Below are positions 62,406 to 64,000 of a stretch of 64,000 nt of DNA, in pieces (position 1 is the first letter of the stretch; every line of letters begins with the position of its first letter). The DNA is from an uncultured Mobiluncus sp. (lineage in GTDB: Bacteria; Actinomycetota; Actinomycetes; Actinomycetales; Actinomycetaceae): contig NZ_CAMUES010000004.1 in the NCBI RefSeq assembly GCF_947087965.1, positions 124,001 to 188,000 on the forward strand. Reading direction: 5' to 3'. Below the pieces are notes generated by a model. The model had not been told where the DNA came from, did no database searches, and saw only the letters and a program-made list of their open reading frames with translations. Made by a program: the position numbers and the translations under genes.

Positions 62406-63827
62406 ATGAATGTTTTAGTTATCGAATCATCAACCAGTTCAGCCAAAGCGATGATTTATGACACAGTCAAGAACAATTTTACGGTTGAAAATGCTTTCTA
62501 TCCGCCCATGGGTAATGATTTGACCCAGCATGATCCCATGGTCGTTTACGAAGCGAGTTTGGCGGCGGCCAAGACACTGTTGCGAGGTCGAAAAAACATC
62601 GACATCATCGTCCTTTCCGGGGTATGGCATTCCATCGGATTGTTCAACCCTAACTTCGATCCGGTGACCCCCATCATGCAGTGGTCCAATACCAAGGCTT
62701 CCGACCAAGCTGAGGCTTTCCGCAGCAAACCCCAGTTGACCAGGGAATACTATAACCTCACAGGTGGTTATCCCAACGCTATCTATCCTTTCTTTAAACT
62801 TGCCTTCCTCAAAGAGGAGGGATACAACATTTCTTCCTACAGCGCCATGGGGCAGGCAACTTACAACTTTTATCGCTTGACCGGGAACATCAAAGTTTCT
62901 CGCTGTATGGCATCCGGTTCCGGATTGGTGAATATCACCACCGGCGAATACGACCCCAAACTGTTAGAGGTGATTAATCTCGAACCTTCCCAGCTTCCGG
63001 AAATTGTCGATAATGACTATCAGGCGCCGCTTTCCGCCCAGGCTGCAGCCAGTTTGGGATTACCGGCCGGAATCCCCGTGGTTCCCGCCATGTCCGATGG
63101 GTCACTCAATCAGCTCGGCTCGGGTGCCTTGCGTGAAGGGCAAATGACACTTTCGGTAGGTACGTCCGGGGCTTTGCGGGTCACGTCCCCGCAGCCGCAG
63201 TTCCACCCGGATATGTCTACTTGGTGCTACATCGGACCCAAGAGTTGGATTTCCGGGGCTGCAACGGCGGGTGCCTGCAATACGGTGGATTGGTTTAAAG
63301 GTTTGTCGCTGCGCCCCACCACTTACGATGAACTCGAAGCGGGGATGGATTACGCTGCTGATACACCGGTCTTTCTGCCTTTCATTTTTGGGGAACGTAA
63401 CCCCGGCTGGGGCGACAAGCGTAAGGGCGGTTTCTTAGGTCTGACCTCGAAACACGATTTCAAGCTGACTTACCAGGCCGTATTGGAAGGGGTTTTGTTC
63501 AACCTTAAACAGTGTTATGACGCCGTAACCAAACTGAACGGAGAGCCCGATCGCATCCTCATTTCAGGGGGAATCCTCCACACCAGCATCTGGTCCCAGT
63601 TGGCGGCTAACGTGTTTGGACACACCTTGACTCCCTGTCTGGTGAAACAAAATTCCATGATGGGAGCCGCCCTGTGGGGAGCGTATCTGCTGGATAGCAC
63701 TCTATCCTTAGAGGATTACGAACCGCCGGTAGGTGAGGAAATCGTTCCGCAGGAAGAATACGCCGAAATCACGGCCCAGAAATATCAACGCTACCTGGAG
63801 GCCTATCACGATAACGCCAACCGGTGA
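62406..63827 (+). CDS. gntK: Gluconokinase (FGGY family)
   Basis: 473 residues with AGGAG upstream of the ATG. FGGY carbohydrate kinase features: VLVIESSTSSAKAMIYD (phosphate 1 loop), PIMQWSNTKASDQAEAFR, catalytic Asp in PAMSDGSLNQLGSGA, VGTSGALRVTSP (phosphate 2), RILISGGILHTSIWSQLAANVFG (adenosine). It phosphorylates gluconate to 6-phosphogluconate, the substrate of gnd. It is unrelated to the small P-loop gluconate kinases. 64 bp after the dehydrogenase and probably cotranscribed. Confidence 0.88.
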   Translation: MNVLVIESSTSSAKAMIYDTVKNNFTVENAFYPPMGNDLTQHDPMVVYEASLAAAKTLLRGRKNIDIIVLSGVWHSIGLFNPNFDPVTPIMQWSNTKASDQAEAFRSKPQLTREYYNLTGGYPNAIYPFFKLAFLKEEGYNISSYSAMGQATYNFYRLTGNIKVSRCMASGSGLVNITTGEYDPKLLEVINLEPSQLPEIVDNDYQAPLSAQAAASLGLPAGIPVVPAMSDGSLNQLGSGALREGQMTLSVGTSGALRVTSPQPQFHPDMSTWCYIGPKSWISGAATAGACNTVDWFKGLSLRPTTYDELEAGMDYAADTPVFLPFIFGERNPGWGDKRKGGFLGLTSKHDFKLTYQAVLEGVLFNLKQCYDAVTKLNGEPDRILISGGILHTSIWSQLAANVFGHTLTPCLVKQNSMMGAALWGAYLLDSTLSLEDYEPPVGEEIVPQEEYAEITAQKYQRYLEAYHDNANR

Positions 63828-63862
63828 CGCTAGGCCGGTCCCGACTGGGTTCCACACCCTGA

Positions 63863-63917
63863 TAACTGTGTGATTTTGCGCAATCCATCGCGCTAACGAC
63901 TCGCTTTCACACAGTTA
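63863..63917. promoter_or_regulatory. Widely spaced inverted repeat behind gntK
   Basis: TAACTGTGTGA (63863-63873) and its exact complement TCACACAGTTA (63907-63917) are separated by 33 bp. They lie between gntK and the start of the next reading frame, so they may be paired operator sites for that gene or a large hairpin at the end of gntK. No T-tract follows. Confidence 0.45.
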
Positions 63918-63968
63918 GGTAACGCATTCCATGCTGGGAGCCGCGCGGCGAGGCGATATAGTGAAGTA

Positions 63969-64000
63969 ATGGAATTGGTCCTCTTGACTGCAATCGTCTT
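63969..64000 (+). CDS. Start of a further reading frame (cut by window end)
   Basis: ATG and ten codons (MELVLLTAIV) reach the window edge. The hydrophobic start would fit a membrane or exported protein. The ribosome site (GTGAAG) is weak and nothing more can be said. Confidence 0.3.
   Translation, partial: MELVLLTAIV

Overview
The window is chromosomal DNA of moderate GC from an actinobacterium. The markers are a DtxR/IdeR-type iron box, a LytR_C-domain protein, CWB2 cell-wall-binding repeats, Streptomyces-type DnaA boxes, a class Ib ribonucleotide reductase operon with NrdR boxes, and frequent GTG/TTG starts with ATGA/GTGA overlaps. The gene mix (luxS, CWB2 protein, idonate/gluconate cluster) points to the Actinomycetaceae, possibly Mobiluncus; that placement is inference from gene content only.

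Layout. 1-1.1 kb: end of an Abi_2/AbiF-type HEPN gene, a structured non-coding stretch and tRNA-Gly(CCC). 1.2-3.4 kb: HAD phosphatase, EndoIII-like protein and thiamine pyrophosphokinase on the minus strand. 3.4-7 kb: an ABC exporter coupled to a DesK/LiaS-like histidine kinase and LuxR-type regulator behind a palindromic operator. 7-9.1 kb: an ogt gene flanked by a 220-bp direct duplication, then an iron-box-controlled methyltransferase/cupin pair. 9.1-18 kb: SPFH protein, MFS pump, secreted lipase, LytR_C protein, uracil permease and several proteins of unknown function. 18.2-23.8 kb: tRNA-Leu, orphan MetQ, upp, tadA, a four-carbon acid sugar kinase, tRNA-Ser(CGA), and convergent mtnN/luxS (activated-methyl cycle and AI-2). 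23.8-29.3 kb: nrdHIE and nrdF behind an upstream region with four DnaA boxes and two NrdR boxes. 29.4-34 kb: a helical-repeat protein, a CWB2 surface protein and its membrane-anchored paralogue, both with a lysozyme-like Cys-rich domain. 34-44 kb: HrpA, an erythrin-VIT1 iron transporter, a YadS/TRIC channel coupled to a secreted HNH nuclease, and pgm. 44-54 kb: glycosyltransferase, large membrane protein, pheA, serS, HAD, AGE-family isomerase, pyruvate kinase. 54.2-55.6 kb: tRNA-Ser(GCT) and tRNA-Ser(TGA), then about 750 bp of very AT-rich DNA without genes. 55.7-63.8 kb: a gluconate/idonate catabolic region (eda, gnd, idnD, idnO, gntP, a 2-hydroxyacid dehydrogenase, gntK).

The most unusual signal is a pair of homologous, structured, non-coding elements of about 140 bp (847-984 and 54514-54657). 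Each lies just downstream of a different tRNA gene (Gly-CCC and Ser-TGA). The two share a two-hairpin core, but their ends are copies of the 3' end and T-arm of their own adjacent tRNA: a direct copy of the acceptor/T-stem end and an inverted copy of the T-arm. Elements with a common core but target-specific ends suggest a tRNA-addressed mobile or guide-like RNA element. One copy lies directly behind the Abi/HEPN gene, the other borders the AT-rich island.
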